A stretch of 33,757 bases of DNA from Bacteroidaceae bacterium (GTDB lineage: Bacteria; Bacteroidota; Bacteroidia; Bacteroidales; Bacteroidaceae). The notes below the pieces were generated by a model. It saw only the letters and a list, made by a program, of their open reading frames with translations. It made no database searches and was not told the origin of the DNA. The DNA is taken from positions 1-33,757 of the forward strand of contig JAKSLI010000036.1 of NCBI GenBank assembly GCA_024401305.1. The letters run 5' to 3'. Position 1 is the stretch's first letter; every line of letters begins with the position of its first letter. A program made the translations under genes and the position numbers. This document shows positions 8,001 to 14,002 of this stretch, one piece after another.

Positions 8001-8251
8001 TCACGCCATTTCTTTATCTCTGCACGAATGCCATTGATGAACTCGGCATCTGCATCCTCGTCGTAGAATGCAGAATCATCAAACATTTTCCGTTGAGTAT
8101 TGGTGTTTGGTGTAATGCCAATATCCATACTGAAAGGTCGTCTGCCATCCAGTATGGTGTTATAGTCAAGGTTTCCATCCGTAGAACCATAATGATACAA
8201 TGGCTCCTCGTATGGATTATTCAGAATAGGAGATTTTGAAGCATCTTCCAT
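5093..8251 (-). CDS. type III restriction endonuclease subunit (Res), DEAD/DEAH helicase-nuclease
   Basis: A 1052-residue SF2 helicase-nuclease. Walker A is ATGTGKT (168-174), motif II DEAH (317-320), motif III SATP (370-373) and motif VI QVAGRALRR near 690. The C-terminal nuclease region has DFIAV (D976) and LIIEISG (E994, S996). A canonical PD-(D/E)xK site would have Lys two residues after the Glu, so the site is either a variant or uses the nearby NKDAKR lysines; I recall related proteins with E-x-T/S-G. Res precedes mod with a four-base overlap, opposite to the classical mod-res order. No promoter box lies in the 30 bases before the ATG, so transcription probably starts at the minus-strand promoters at 8661 or 8903, giving a long structured leader. 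Confidence 0.87.
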   Translation of the reverse strand: MEDASKSPILNNPYEEPLYHYGSTDGNLDYNTILDGRRPFSMDIGITPNTNTQRKMFDDSAFYDEDADAEFINGIRAEIKKWREAGYPNTTRVTRELLNYWFNNKERAFNMRLFFCQREAVETAVYLNEVADRDPNKGRYLLHLLHERQHSVSSLEEDVLPRTAFKMATGTGKTVVMAMLILYNYINKKVNIQDTRFADHFLIVAPGITIRDRLGVLRIDESTKQSNMKNDYYYLRGLIPYNYERLFEGINSCITITNYHTFEPKVFSGKKASPMDGKLVYKDGEMIKQQEKEDFSVVLSRVLGKGMKGKRLLVINDEAHHCYLPKKDDAKRDDEVKETEEENEKAMVWYEGLRQMKKLGYKLQHIYDLSATPYYLKGSGYPEYSLFPWVVSDFGLVDAIESGLVKIPFLPSYDNTHDLDEPKLRNIYKHISKQLPKKGQKTIRKEKNADGKEIKKEFEAAPHLPALLNSALDQFVKDYESYTQELGQMGEMAAELFSTPPVLIVVCNNTTVSKEVYKYIAGYKKDEDENGNPINVAGMFDVFSNYTREGLPVRKAPTLLIDSSQLEQAGAVVDEEFKTMFREEISNFKREYAILHGAGSADKLADGDILREVVNTVGKPGKLGAHIKCVVSVSMLTEGWDANTVTHVCGIRAFGSQLLCEQVAGRALRRCSYDLRPYDKDGNEIAIKNLKRYKEENIVYKFPPEYARIIGVPFKTFKSGGTAKPQPQQPKVLVQALKDREDMEIVFPNVRGYRIETIEGKITADFTDVPKFKMDFAKEVAYKTFMQNAIERGAIKMENDPEEWRDSEIIYYLTQQLISQKYNDRENGRQFQKFLKLKKIVEYWYANQIEVIGNPNDKVPMKRLVKLWDSNKVVANIYEGIKNGSVAADETNVSAILDYYNPKGSSHHVFGKTSKEVYPTQKSHVNYVVADTDSWEQICAKTLEQLPQVEHYVKNSFLGFKIPYVVEGEEHDYITDFIAVCKAPDGRKVNLIIEISGFSNDRTGNKDAKRFYTQNYWIPAVNNLKEYGEWAFIEITDIDNIESALTKKINEL

Positions 8252-8288
8252 ATCTACGCAATAGTTTTAGGACGTTGCTGCGACCCCT

Positions 8289-8660
8289 CCAACCTCCCCC
8301 AAGGGGAGGCTATGAAGGAAACGTGGGCTAATGACAAAGAGCCTCGGATGAAGAAAAAGAAAGCGCGGACGCAATCTTATCTCCAACCAGAGGCCCTTGC
8401 AAAGCCCACGTAAAACAGATAAGCCGTCCACGCTATTGCGCAGACGTTCTTATTATTTCTGTCTTACGTTACTTTTGAATCAATTATGAATTTGCAAGGT
8501 TCCTGGTTGATTCGATAACACTGAACGTTGTTATTTACAAAAAAGATGTTTCTTGCCCGCCGGCAAGAGGTTGCAGATTAGTGCAGCCTATAATTATTTA
8601 TCATGCCCAACAGCACATTATTATAATAGTACAAAGTGAGCTATGACTTAGACGATAGTG
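8289..8660 (-). ncRNA. candidate structured RNA or long leader upstream of res
   Basis: The gap 8252-9028 has no convincing gene. Its left half folds into strong hairpins. On the minus strand ACGTGGGCT pairs with AGCCCACGT and, inside, AAGGGCCTC with GAGGCTCTT (about 8321-8412). CGTAA/TTACG, ACAG/CTGT, ATAAG/CTTAT and CGTC/GACG form one long stem (about 8409-8468). GAATCAA/TTGATTC (8477-8513), ATAACA/TGTTAT and CTTGCC-GGCG-GGCAAG (8551-8566) follow. A TACCTTTG box at 8661-8668 could start the transcript near 8655. A CCTCCCC/GGGGAGG hairpin at 8291-8308 lacks a U run. The strand is inferred from the promoter box. Candidates I considered are 6S RNA and the Bacteroidales-1 motif, but I cannot match either; it may simply be the res-mod leader. 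Confidence 0.45.
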
Positions 8661-8668
8661 CAAAGGTA
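8661..8668 (-). promoter_or_regulatory. TACCTTTG promoter box driving leftward transcription
   Basis: The minus-strand octamer TACCTTTG fits the -7 element TAnnTTTG exactly. The -33 element is poor (no TTTG at 17-23 bases). It points toward the structured region and res. Confidence 0.5.
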
Positions 8669-8818
8669 CACTTTTTGATGTTAAACGAGAAGGATTATGG
8701 CGAAAAGTGTTCTCTTCAAGCTGTTTTTTGTTGAAAAACGAATGCAAAACAGACATCTTGCTCCAATTTCAACCCAATTAATCCACACAAGAACCCCTAT
8801 GTTCATTCACTATGCCAC

Positions 8819-8866
8819 AAAAAAATACCTGACAATGATGCGTCTTCGCGACGGAACATTGCCAGG
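8819..8866 (-). terminator. intrinsic terminator of the candidate small RNA
   Basis: On the minus strand CCTGGCAATG (8866-8857) pairs with CATTGTCAGG (8837-8828). After TA there are seven T (complement of 8825-8819). The 19-base loop contains a further CGTC-GCGAA-GACG stem. Confidence 0.75.
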
Positions 8867-8897
8867 GTTTAAAAAAGAAAGAGAGAGAGTATATTCT
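8819..8897 (-). ncRNA. candidate small RNA of about 79 nt with its own promoter and terminator
   Basis: A complete transcription unit is visible on the minus strand. A perfect promoter (TTTG, 19 bases, TACCTTTG) predicts a start near 8897. The first 30 bases include a pyrimidine-rich run (CTCTCTCTCTTTCTTTTTT). Then comes the terminator CCTGGCAATG/CATTGTCAGG (10 bp, one G-T pair; 8857-8866 and 8828-8837), with an inner CGTC/GACG stem, followed by TATTTTTTT. No start codon with a sensible reading frame lies inside. It is either a small regulatory RNA or a terminated leader; no gene follows within 500 bases except res. Confidence 0.6.
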
Positions 8898-8902
8898 GGG
8901 TG

Positions 8903-8933
8903 CAAAGGTATAACTTTTTTGTAAACATCCAAA
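8903..8933 (-). promoter_or_regulatory. consensus Bacteroidetes promoter for the candidate small RNA
   Basis: On the minus strand TTTG (8933-8930), exactly 19 bases, then TACCTTTG (8910-8903). Both boxes and the spacing match the housekeeping sigma consensus. Confidence 0.8.
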
Positions 8934-8970
8934 GAAAATGGCTGAAAAAAACAAAAAATCTGTCATTTTC

Positions 8971-9001
8971 TTTCGTTATAAACCGATTTTGCGTATTTTT
9001 G
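8971..9001 (+). promoter_or_regulatory. promoter of the GH3 gene
   Basis: TATTTTTG at 8994-9001 fits TAnnTTTG. TTTC at 8971-8974 stands 19 bases upstream as a near match to TTTG. The GH3 ATG follows 28 bases later. It is divergent from the small-RNA promoter at 8903-8933. Confidence 0.7.
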
Positions 9002-9028
9002 CATCGTAAATTATAGAAGAATAACGCT

Positions 9029-11161
9029 ATGTCGCAAGTATATCTTGACCCAAATGCTCCAGTAGAAGATCGCGTGGAAGATGCTCTGAAACGAATGACT
9101 ACTGAGGAGAAAATCGATATGTTTCATGCTATCGGCAAGTTTGTTTCGCTCGGTGTGCCTCGTCTTGGTATCCGACAGATAAACCACTCGGACGGTCCTC
9201 ACGGCTGCCGTGGCGAACTGAACTGGAACGACTACAACTCTGCCGGTTGGGAGAACGACTATATAGTAGCCTTCCCTGCCCTTTCCTGCCTTGCTGCCAC
9301 TTGGAACACGGAGCTTTCCGCGCTCTACGGCGATAAGGTTAGCGAGGAGTTTGCCTTCCGCAACAAGACTCTCCTACTCGGCCCTGGCGTTTCTCTCGTC
9401 AGAAATCCTCTCTGTGGCCGCAACTTCGAGTATATGGGCGAAGACCCTTACCTAACGGGCGAGATGGCTGTGCCTTATATCCAGAGTGTGCAGAAGAACG
9501 GCATTGGCTGCTGCCTAAAGCATTTCTTCCTGAACAACCAGGAGATCGACCGCCTCACCTACAACGCAAATGTCAGTGAGCGCGCTGTCCGCGAGATTTA
9601 TCTTCCTGCCTTCAAGCGCTGTGTTGATGGTGGCGTATGGTCTATCATGGGTTCCTACAACAAGTGGCTCAATACCCACTGCTCACAGAACAACACGCTG
9701 CTCAACGAAATCCTCAAGAAGGAATGGGGATTCGATGGCGCTGTGGTTTCCGATTGGGGCGGATGCCATGACACGAACGAAGCCATCTACGGTGGTCTTG
9801 ACATTGAGATGGGTTCTTTCACGGATGGCTTGACCGAAGGAATGAAGGGCGGTTTCGACCAGTATTACATGGCAAATCCGATGAAGAAACTCGCTGAGGA
9901 AGGCAAGCTCGACATGGATGTTGTTGACGAAAAGGCTCGACGTGTGCTGCGTCTCATCTTCCGCACTTCCATGAGTCCAAACCAGATCATTGGCAAACAG
10001 CGCTCAGAAGACCATTATGCTGCAGCCCAGGCAATTGCAGAAGAGGGCATCGTACTCCTCAAGAACGAGAACAGCATCCTTCCTATCCAGGCAGACAAGT
10101 ACCAAAAGATTCTTGTCGTTGGTGAGAATGCCACTCGCGACCTCTCTGCCGGCGGTGGTTCTTCGGAACTCAAAAGCAAGGGCGATGTCTTCCCATTGGA
10201 CGAGCTGAAGGCTGTCTATGGCAACAAGATAGAATACGCCCAGGGCTACAAATGCGACGAGATGTCATACGAGAACAAGACTCCAACATCTCCGGGACTC
10301 AAGCAGAAACTCTTCGACGAAGCAATAGAGAAGGCTAAGTCTGCCGACCTTATTATATATATAGGTGGCTTGAACAAGGACCTTTACCAGGATTGCGAGG
10401 ATGCTGACCGCCAGACATACGGACTTTCTTTCGGACAGAACGAGCTAATCTCCGCTCTCGCCAAGATTCAGGAGAACATCATCGTGGTGAACAACGGCGG
10501 TTCTGCTTACGAAACTCCATGGCTTGACGAGGTAAAGGCTCTCGTTCACATCTGGTATCTCGGCACAATGAACGGTCGCGCGATGGTGAACATCCTTTCG
10601 GGCAAGGTTTGTCCTTCAGGAAAACTTCCTGTAACATGGGCAAGAAAGCTCGACGACTACTACTTCATGCAGTTTGGCGAGGAAGCTTATCCGGGCGTTG
10701 ACAAGCAGGTTTACTACAAGGACGGCATCTATGTTGGTTACCGCCACTTCAACACCCACAACGTTAAGCCACAGTTCCCATTCGGCTACGGACTTTCATA
10801 CACTACATTCAATTACGGCAAGCCTACAATCTCTGCCAACGAAATGGACAAGGACGGCAAACTAACTGTTACCGTGGATGTTACAAACACTGGCAAGGTG
10901 GCAGGAAAGGAAATCGTGCAGCTCTTCATCGGCGACGAGGAATGTTCGGTAGATCGTCCTGCAAAGGAGCTCAAGGGCTTCACAAAACTCGCCCTCGCTC
11001 CAGGCGAGACAAAGACTGCCACATTCGAAATATCGGAGAACATGCTCCAGTTCTGGAGCGAAGCAGAACATAAGTTCGTGTCAGAACCAGGAAAGTTCAA
11101 GGCATACATCTGCGCAAGCGAGACGGATGTGAAGGGAACAGCGGAGTTCTCGTTGAAGTAA
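9029..11161 (+). CDS. glycoside hydrolase family 3 protein, beta-glucosidase type
   Basis: A 710-residue GH3 enzyme. The TIM-barrel domain carries DGPHG (55-59), RNPLCGRNFEYMGEDP (125-140) and KHFFLNNQE (164-172). The catalytic nucleophile is predicted as Asp242 in VVSDWGG. The alpha/beta sandwich domain follows at about 330-570 and a fibronectin-III-like domain at about 600-705. There is no signal peptide, so it should act in the cytosol on imported oligosaccharides, releasing terminal beta-linked sugars; the exact substrate (beta-glucoside or beta-xyloside) cannot be read from the sequence. No SusC/D genes are nearby, so it is not part of a visible polysaccharide locus. The next gene starts 26 bases later and may be cotranscribed. 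Confidence 0.9.
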   Translation: MSQVYLDPNAPVEDRVEDALKRMTTEEKIDMFHAIGKFVSLGVPRLGIRQINHSDGPHGCRGELNWNDYNSAGWENDYIVAFPALSCLAATWNTELSALYGDKVSEEFAFRNKTLLLGPGVSLVRNPLCGRNFEYMGEDPYLTGEMAVPYIQSVQKNGIGCCLKHFFLNNQEIDRLTYNANVSERAVREIYLPAFKRCVDGGVWSIMGSYNKWLNTHCSQNNTLLNEILKKEWGFDGAVVSDWGGCHDTNEAIYGGLDIEMGSFTDGLTEGMKGGFDQYYMANPMKKLAEEGKLDMDVVDEKARRVLRLIFRTSMSPNQIIGKQRSEDHYAAAQAIAEEGIVLLKNENSILPIQADKYQKILVVGENATRDLSAGGGSSELKSKGDVFPLDELKAVYGNKIEYAQGYKCDEMSYENKTPTSPGLKQKLFDEAIEKAKSADLIIYIGGLNKDLYQDCEDADRQTYGLSFGQNELISALAKIQENIIVVNNGGSAYETPWLDEVKALVHIWYLGTMNGRAMVNILSGKVCPSGKLPVTWARKLDDYYFMQFGEEAYPGVDKQVYYKDGIYVGYRHFNTHNVKPQFPFGYGLSYTTFNYGKPTISANEMDKDGKLTVTVDVTNTGKVAGKEIVQLFIGDEECSVDRPAKELKGFTKLALAPGETKTATFEISENMLQFWSEAEHKFVSEPGKFKAYICASETDVKGTAEFSLK

Positions 11162-11187
11162 ACCAGAATCGAATCATTAAACATATT

Positions 11188-11835
11188 ATGAAGAACCTCT
11201 TTCTTCTCCCACTATTGCTCATGGTCTTCCTGAATGTCGATGCGCAGATCATTGACGGTCGCACCAACGACATCACGCTTTTCCATGACTTTACCCCTGC
11301 CACAATTCTCCTTGAATCGGGGCAGATAAACCGTCAGCGCGAGACAAACATTTTCCTAAAGAACGGCGCACTGATATACAAGAGCCAGGGAAAGGTTATG
11401 CAGGCGAACATGAACGTGATAAAGAATGTGCTCGTCGGCAAGAGGCTGTTCATGAAGATTGAAGGAAAACTGGCAGAAATCGTTGACAGCTGCGGAGAGA
11501 ACAAGCTCGCCCTTATCAGACAGATAAACATAGACGGACTTAACACGGAAATCCTGAACAACAGCACGATAACAAGCATCGACTTCACCGCCAGCGAACA
11601 TATCGGCATCACGAGAACGGAAGCGAATCCCGACCAGTTGGCTTACCCCGTTGACGACATCTATTACTTCATAGTCAACGGCAAGCCAATCCTCGCTCAT
11701 GAAAGAGATGCGAAACGCGCTGTTGGCCGCAAAAACAAGGAGGCTTACGAAAGGGTTATCAGCGAACGACACTTCAAATGGACTCAGAAAGAAAGCCTTA
11801 TGGAAGTGCTGAAGGTTTTGTCGGAAAAACCATAA
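11188..11835 (+). CDS. secreted protein of unknown function
   Basis: A 215-residue protein with a clear N-terminal signal peptide (MKNLFLLPLLLMVFLNVDAQ; cleavage near residue 19). No lipobox cysteine and no further membrane segment are seen, so it is probably periplasmic. The mature part is rich in beta-type segments (ATILLESGQI, GALIYKSQGKVMQANMNVIK) and ends in a basic helical tail from about residue 180. I do not recognise a domain. It follows the GH3 gene by 26 bases in the same direction without a visible promoter, but a functional link to the glycosidase is not shown. Confidence 0.7.
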   Translation: MKNLFLLPLLLMVFLNVDAQIIDGRTNDITLFHDFTPATILLESGQINRQRETNIFLKNGALIYKSQGKVMQANMNVIKNVLVGKRLFMKIEGKLAEIVDSCGENKLALIRQINIDGLNTEILNNSTITSIDFTASEHIGITRTEANPDQLAYPVDDIYYFIVNGKPILAHERDAKRAVGRKNKEAYERVISERHFKWTQKESLMEVLKVLSEKP

Positions 11836-11891
11836 ATTTCCTTCTGACTATTATCTTTTAACAAGTGGGAAGAAATAAAAGTCGTTTTTTA

Positions 11892-11922
11892 TTTGGCGAT
11901 ACATTATTTTTTATTACCTTTG
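11892..11922 (+). promoter_or_regulatory. consensus promoter before the HU/SPOR gene
   Basis: TTTG at 11892-11895, 19 bases, TACCTTTG at 11915-11922. Both boxes and the spacing are ideal. The predicted start near 11929 leaves a leader of about 67 bases before the ATG at 11996. It may drive the whole run up to mmdA. Confidence 0.85.
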
Positions 11923-11995
11923 CCCCTGATTTTGTAATTTAGGATGTAGAAGGTGGAAGCAATTCTGCCTTGAAAAAAAGATATTTGACAAAACA

Positions 11996-12988
11996 ATGCG
12001 AATAGTAAAACATATTGAGAATCTGCTCCTTAAGGAGAATTCCGTAATCGTTCCTGATTTCGGATGCTTTATGGCGCACACCATATCCGCCCATTTCGAT
12101 GAAGCGGAAAACCTCTTCCTGCCTCCACAGCGCACACTGGGCTTCAACCCTCGTGTGACTATCAATGACTCTCTCCTTGTGCAGTCGTATATCGACACTT
12201 ACTCCATGTCATATCCTGACGCAATGAAGGAAATAGAGCGTGAGGTGGCAGAGATCAAGTCAGAACTTGCGCAGAACGGCAAGTTTGACTTCGAAGGCGT
12301 AGGCACTCTCCGCTTTGACGGTAAGGTTTACGACTTCACTCCTTGTGTTTCAGGTCTTCTCACACCATCAATCTATGGTCTTGATGCCCTTGAAATGACA
12401 AGCTTGAAGGCTATCCTTGATGCAGAGAGAAGCGACGACACCAAGGTCAATGCAATTCTCAAGCCTTCTTTCACTCCATCAGAGGAGAAGAAGAAGAGCA
12501 TCTTTGCAAAGGAGAACGATGAGCCTATAGTAATCACTATCCAGCGTGCCACTGTCCGCAAGTGTGCAACAGCCGCTGCCATTCTCGCACTTGCTGCCTT
12601 GTCGGTAATCCCTATGAAGTATGCAGCCAACGCAATGCAGGATGTTCAGTTTGCTTCCGTTTTCAGCATGAAGTCCGAGGCTCCAGCGCCTGTTGTTGAG
12701 AAGAAGGCACCTGTGAAGAAGATGGTTACAAAGAAGCCTGTCGCTCCAAAGGCTCCGATGGCAGAAGATGCAAAATACACTGTTGTCCTTGCAGCAGGCA
12801 TCACAATGGAAGGTGCCCAGATGTATGCAGGAGAACTGAACAAGGAAGGCGTTGCTGCCACAATCGAAGGTGAGAAATCGCCAATGGTTGTCTTCGGAAC
12901 ATACGCTACAAAAGAAGATGCCAAGGCTGAAATAGCAAAGCATCAGGACAATGAGAAGTTCAATATTGCCTGGATAAAGAAGATTTAA
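11996..12988 (+). CDS. HU-like (CCDC81-type) domain protein with transmembrane helix and SPOR domain
   Basis: A 330-residue protein. Residues 1-140 carry two HU/IHF-like domains of the bacterial CCDC81 type: IVPDFGCFM (18-26), FNPRVTINDSLL (50-61) and FDFEGVGTLRFDGKVYDFTP (97-116). A single membrane helix lies at 188-206 (CATAAAILALAALSVIPM). A Pro/Lys/Ala linker (228-257) leads to a SPOR domain (258-330, YTVVLAAGITMEGAQMYAGE), which in other proteins binds glycan-stripped peptidoglycan at division sites. The layout puts the HU part in the cytosol and SPOR in the periplasm, so the protein could link an inner cytosolic partner to the septal wall. It is the first gene after a strong promoter; the FHA gene follows after three bases. 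Confidence 0.85.
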   Translation: MRIVKHIENLLLKENSVIVPDFGCFMAHTISAHFDEAENLFLPPQRTLGFNPRVTINDSLLVQSYIDTYSMSYPDAMKEIEREVAEIKSELAQNGKFDFEGVGTLRFDGKVYDFTPCVSGLLTPSIYGLDALEMTSLKAILDAERSDDTKVNAILKPSFTPSEEKKKSIFAKENDEPIVITIQRATVRKCATAAAILALAALSVIPMKYAANAMQDVQFASVFSMKSEAPAPVVEKKAPVKKMVTKKPVAPKAPMAEDAKYTVVLAAGITMEGAQMYAGELNKEGVAATIEGEKSPMVVFGTYATKEDAKAEIAKHQDNEKFNIAWIKKI

Positions 12989-12991
12989 CTC

Positions 12992-13483
12992 ATGAAAAGA
13001 CTGCGCTGCCCAAAATGTGACAACACTATGACTTTCGACGAGACAAAATACGCCGAAGGCCAGAAGCTCGTCTTCCAATGCCCGCAATGCAACCACCAGT
13101 TTGGCATTCGCATTGGCGTGATGAAGCAGAAGGAAGAGGCAGTCGCTCATCTGCTTGTCATCGAAAACCAGTTCCATTTCAAGCAGCTTCTCCCGCTCCG
13201 AATGGGCAGGAATATAATCGGTAAATATTGCAAGGGCGCAAAGACAACAGTGCCTATCGAAACTTCCGATCCAAGCATCGACCACTGTCATTGCAACATT
13301 GACATCACTCGCGACAAGAACGGCGAACTCAAATTCATACTTTCCGACGGACCAAGCTACACAGGCACCTTCGTCGGAGACGTGATTCTCGGCGACAGAG
13401 AAAAGAGAATCATCGACGATGGCACCCTTTTCACGATGGGTGCCACAAGTGTTATATTGAAAGCAGTCCAACTAAACAACTGA
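12992..13483 (+). CDS. zinc-ribbon and FHA domain protein
   Basis: A 163-residue protein. The N-terminus is a zinc ribbon with Cys6, Cys9, Cys30 and Cys33 (CPKCD and CPQCN). The rest is an FHA domain: LPLRMGRNIIG (68-78), a SIDHCHCNI segment carrying the Ser/His positions that contact phosphothreonine, and TFVGDVILG in the later strands. FHA domains read phosphothreonine on partner proteins, but no Ser/Thr kinase lies in this window. It is coupled to the HU/SPOR gene by a gap of three bases, so the two products probably work together. The ORF ends with TGA, and a short tandem repeat begins in the stop codon itself. Confidence 0.82.
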   Translation: MKRLRCPKCDNTMTFDETKYAEGQKLVFQCPQCNHQFGIRIGVMKQKEEAVAHLLVIENQFHFKQLLPLRMGRNIIGKYCKGAKTTVPIETSDPSIDHCHCNIDITRDKNGELKFILSDGPSYTGTFVGDVILGDREKRIIDDGTLFTMGATSVILKAVQLNN

Positions 13484-13506
13484 ATAACTAAATAACTAAA
13501 TAACTA
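13483..13506 (+). repeat. three tandem AATAACTA octamers before mce
   Basis: AATAACTA occurs three times without gaps at 13483, 13491 and 13499. It fills almost the entire gap between the FHA stop and the mce ATG at 13512. The strongly A-rich sequence next to a start codon may act as a translation-initiation region in a group that lacks Shine-Dalgarno sites. Confidence 0.7.
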
Positions 13507-13511
13507 AAAAT

Positions 13512-13916
13512 ATGAAAATCTCACACATCGAGCACCTCGGTATTGCTGTTCAGAGCATTGAGGAAGCTCTCCCTTATTTCAAGGAAGTACTCGGTCTCGA
13601 GTGCTACGCAGTAGAAGAAGTTGCTGACCAGAAGGTAAAGACTGCCTTCCTTAAGTGCGGCGAAGTAAAACTTGAACTCCTCGAGCCAACATCTCCAGAT
13701 TCAACTATCCAGAAGTGGCTTGACAAGGGCAACAAGGGTGTTCACCACGTTGCTTTCTGCGTTGAAGACGGCGTTGCTAACGCTCTCGCTGAGTGCGAAG
13801 GCAAGGAAATCCGCCTCATCGACAAGGCTCCACGCAAGGGTGCAGAAAACCTCAACATCGCATTCCTTCACCCAAAGTCAACTTGCGGTATTCTCACAGA
13901 ACTCTGCGAACACTAA
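13512..13916 (+). CDS. mce: methylmalonyl-CoA epimerase
   Basis: A 134-residue single-chain VOC (glyoxalase/dioxygenase fold) protein of the usual family length. It interconverts (S)- and (R)-methylmalonyl-CoA between the mutase and decarboxylase steps of the succinate-to-propionate route. The probable metal ligands are His8 (IEHLGIAV), His79 (GVHHVAF) and Glu130 (GILTELCEH), with an acidic residue in KLELLEP near 55. VOC repeats span about 3-60 and 75-132. It lies 86 bases before mmdA, the next enzyme of the pathway, in the same direction. The mutase genes are not in the window. A short palindrome and GGCTAAA element begins right after its stop codon. Confidence 0.93.
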   Translation: MKISHIEHLGIAVQSIEEALPYFKEVLGLECYAVEEVADQKVKTAFLKCGEVKLELLEPTSPDSTIQKWLDKGNKGVHHVAFCVEDGVANALAECEGKEIRLIDKAPRKGAENLNIAFLHPKSTCGILTELCEH

Positions 13917-13950
13917 TTCGCAGCTAGCTGCGAGGCTAAAGGCTATGCCC
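13917..13950 (+). repeat. 3' palindrome plus GGCTAA element, copy after mce
   Basis: Immediately after the TAA stop comes the palindrome TTCGCAGC-TA-GCTGCGA followed by GGCTAAAGGCTA. The same composite structure follows the stop codons of mdh (18831) and, on the minus strand, the EF-G paralog (28363). All three copies lie in the sense direction of the preceding gene. It could be an mRNA 3' stabiliser or a small mobile repeat. Confidence 0.6.
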
Positions 13951-13955
13951 CTGGA

Positions 13956-13991
13956 ACTTTTGAAACATTTGAAACTATTGAAACATTTGAA
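13956..13991 (+). repeat. four tandem 9-base repeats before mmdA
   Basis: ACTTTTGAA, ACATTTGAA, ACTATTGAA and ACATTTGAA follow each other without gaps. The mmdA ATG is at 14003. It occupies the same position as the repeats before mce and hemW but has a different sequence and period. Confidence 0.7.
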
Positions 13992-14002
13992 AAATCAATA
14001 AT

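Noticed and set aside
7289-8239. Long plus-strand open frame of 316 codons opposite res
   Set aside because: It lies fully inside the res gene, whose helicase motifs are unambiguous. The translated sequence is low in sense and rich in unlikely Cys/Val/Ile runs.
8289-8660. RNase P RNA, tmRNA, SRP RNA or 6S RNA in the res-GH3 gap
   Set aside because: I found no GGAAAGTCCGGGC-type RNase P core, no tmRNA tag frame and no SRP GGAAG loop. The hairpins do not form the single long rod of 6S RNA. The region is left as an unnamed candidate.
8697-8924. Plus-strand 75-codon frame in the gap before the GH3 gene
   Set aside because: It covers the candidate small RNA terminator on the opposite strand, has no promoter or start context, and its protein has no recognisable feature.
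12479-13471. Minus-strand frame of 330 codons opposite the HU/SPOR and FHA genes
   Set aside because: It is a shadow of two clear genes, with Cys- and Leu-rich nonsense and no family features.
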